DNA of 64,000 bases from assembly GCA_963820545.1 (NCBI GenBank), contig CAWGAJ010000001.1, positions 1,488,001 to 1,552,000 of the forward strand. Reading direction: 5' to 3'. Origin of the DNA: CAWGAJ01 sp963820545 (GTDB lineage Bacteria > Planctomycetota > Planctomycetia > Pirellulales > Thermoguttaceae). Below the pieces are notes generated by a model. The model was not told where the DNA came from. It saw nothing but the letters and a program-made list of their open reading frames with translations, and ran no database searches. A program made the position numbers and the translations under genes. This document shows, one piece after another, positions 62,770 to 64,000 of this stretch. Positions within the stretch are counted from its first letter, which is position 1, and the number at the start of each line of letters is the position of its first letter.

Positions 62770-63687
62770 TCAGGCAGTTGGGGCAATTGCTTCGTGGAGA
62801 TAATCGACCAGTGATTTGGCGGGCATGGCGAGTTTCAACATGGGGGCCAATACGACAAACTCCATGTCGATTTTGGCCAACAATTCGAGAATTGTCGGTT
62901 TGTTGGCAGCGGTGATATTCTCGTAATACGACTCGAACTGCCCGCATTCGGCCCAGAATGGATCGGCAATCGTTGGTAACAGGGCCGAGAGGGCCACAGC
63001 CAACTTGCTTGGTTCCTTTTCAGGATGGGCGGCAAAAGCGTCGATTTGCACATGGCTGGCGATCAAATTCACAAAATCCTCGGGAAAATTCCAATGTCGG
63101 GCCATGGTGCCGGCGGCTTGGGCATGGGTCCAGCCGAAAAGCTGATTTTCCAAAAAGGAAAGCCGAATCTGGCCCTGCTTGCGCGATCCCAATAACTCTT
63201 TATATAACTGAGGCGCTTCCTTGGCCAATATCGGCACTGCCATGTCTTGCAACAAGGCGGCCGCAAAAACATCCTCGGCATCCTTCAGGCCTAGTAATTT
63301 GGCCATGTTCCGGGCAAATAACGCGCGACGGAGCGAATCTTGCCAGAGAATTTTCAAATCGAACGGTCCGCATTTGGGATTGGGCATCAAACTGAAGACC
63401 GCGCTCCAAAGAACGAAGTTTTTGATGGTCCGCACGCCCACCAAGGTGATCGCCATTTTGACACTGGAAATCTCGCGAGAAAAGCCAAAATAGGAGGAAT
63501 TGACAAACCGCAATACCTGTCCAGTTAACCCAGGATCGACCTCAATCGGGACCGCAAATTCGGCTGGTCCATTGGCAAGGTCTTGTGAAAGCTCCAAGAT
63601 TCGAAGGGCACTTTGAGGAAGTGCGGGCAGTTGGGCTATAGAGAGTATCTTCTTCAAGTCCAGCTTGGGAACCGATGTATTGACCAT
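62770..63687 (-). CDS. HDOD-domain signal protein
   Basis: A 305-residue HDOD domain: LPALPQSALRILELSQDLANGPAEFAVPIEVDPGLTGQVLRFVNSSYFGFSREISSVKMAITLVGVRTIKNFVLWSAVF, then AALLQDMAVPILAKEAP and ARHWNFPEDFVNLIASHVQ. The HD ligands of true phosphohydrolases are altered, as usual in HDOD proteins; it binds partners rather than cutting c-di-GMP. No other domain. A signalling role is inferred. Confidence 0.9.
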   Translation of the reverse strand: MVNTSVPKLDLKKILSIAQLPALPQSALRILELSQDLANGPAEFAVPIEVDPGLTGQVLRFVNSSYFGFSREISSVKMAITLVGVRTIKNFVLWSAVFSLMPNPKCGPFDLKILWQDSLRRALFARNMAKLLGLKDAEDVFAAALLQDMAVPILAKEAPQLYKELLGSRKQGQIRLSFLENQLFGWTHAQAAGTMARHWNFPEDFVNLIASHVQIDAFAAHPEKEPSKLAVALSALLPTIADPFWAECGQFESYYENITAANKPTILELLAKIDMEFVVLAPMLKLAMPAKSLVDYLHEAIAPTA

Positions 63688-64000
63688 GTTTTAACCCCCT
63701 CCACAGACGGGAGCGGTATTTTTTAAAAATACCCTGGATACAAAGCCCCCTTTGGTTACCATAGACCCACAAAAAGATAGGACATGCAGTCATTCGAGGC
63801 AAATTAAAAAACAAGGGTTCTCTGCCCTTGAGCACGACGTTGCAAAAACACAACAAGAAGAAAAAAGCATGTTGATCGACCGCCACGCAATTGATTGCTG
63901 AAATTTCTCTGCCGCGTTAATTAACCGGTTATCTCATAATCGGTTACGTGTGCATTTTTTCGTTCGGCATTGCTCGGTCTGAGAATTGCCCGTTTACTGG
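63688..64000. other. Window end, no gene
   Basis: About 310 bases, AT-rich, no credible frame. It holds the promoter region of the HDOD gene. The window ends before any feature from the right side begins. Confidence 0.5.

Overview
The window reads as a chromosomal segment of a planctomycete, most likely of the Pirellulales type. This is inferred from gene content: a DUF1559 pseudopilin-like protein, a DUF1570 peptidase-like protein, VPEP-type PEP-CTERM sorting tails, a GH10-like protein family I associate with planctomycetes, VIT/vWA, leucine-rich-repeat and HEAT-repeat exported proteins, and much intergenic space filled with short palindromes. No rRNA, phage block or CRISPR array is visible. 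One tRNA is present.

Layout. 0.1-4.4 kb: efflux outer-membrane protein, tRNA-Leu(UAA), leuA and its leader. 4.4-10 kb: an AT-richer accessory stretch with a TIR-domain gene, a PIN-like toxin-antitoxin pair and a REP-associated transposase flanked by its palindromes. 10-15.4 kb: two related exported proteins, a nucleotidyltransferase toxin-antitoxin-like pair and an aminotransferase. 15.4-17.3 kb: clpX and a SHOCT-like membrane protein. 17.5-25.3 kb: a co-oriented block of radical SAM enzyme, small protein, Ycf46-like AAA ATPase, DUF1257, DUF2997, two zinc-ribbon/signal-peptidase-like membrane proteins, TPR protein and PilT-like ATPase. 25-38 kb: pseudopilin, methyltransferase, diadenylate-cyclase-like protein, SPFH protein, LRR, DUF1570 and rhamnosidase genes. 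38.3-39.8 kb: dnaA with a DnaA box upstream. 40-50.5 kb: GNAT, PAS-GGDEF, VIT/vWA, tandem ACT, GH10-like and purC. 50.7-56.3 kb: a stress-type cluster (CsbD, WXXGXW repeats, receiver-BON, DUF1328, DUF3309, CsrA, two MpsC/DUF2294 proteins) with a structured leader RNA. 56-64 kb: phosphodiesterase, hicAB, NucS-like nuclease, an orphan antitoxin, a large exported protein, TPR and HDOD proteins.

The strongest regulatory find is a complete, previously unmarked attenuator in front of leuA on the minus strand. A 20-codon leader peptide holds nine leucine codons, it is followed by a terminator hairpin, and an antiterminator pairing matches at 10 of 11 positions. The tRNA-Leu that reads seven of those nine codons is encoded directly downstream of leuA. 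The second is a 160-nt structured leader ending in a 21-bp terminator hairpin ahead of an MpsC-family gene that is translationally coupled to csrA. The third is the 17.5-24 kb block, where the Ycf46-DUF1257-DUF2997 trio is joined to duplicated signal-peptidase folds that appear to lack the catalytic Ser/Lys.

A caution for all readers: six conserved genes (clpX, DUF2997, dnaA, GH10-like, purC and the exported protein at 60.2-61.8 kb), and perhaps a seventh, are each broken by one single-base indel. That pattern suggests residual sequencing or assembly error more than biology, so I annotate these as whole genes with the shift noted.
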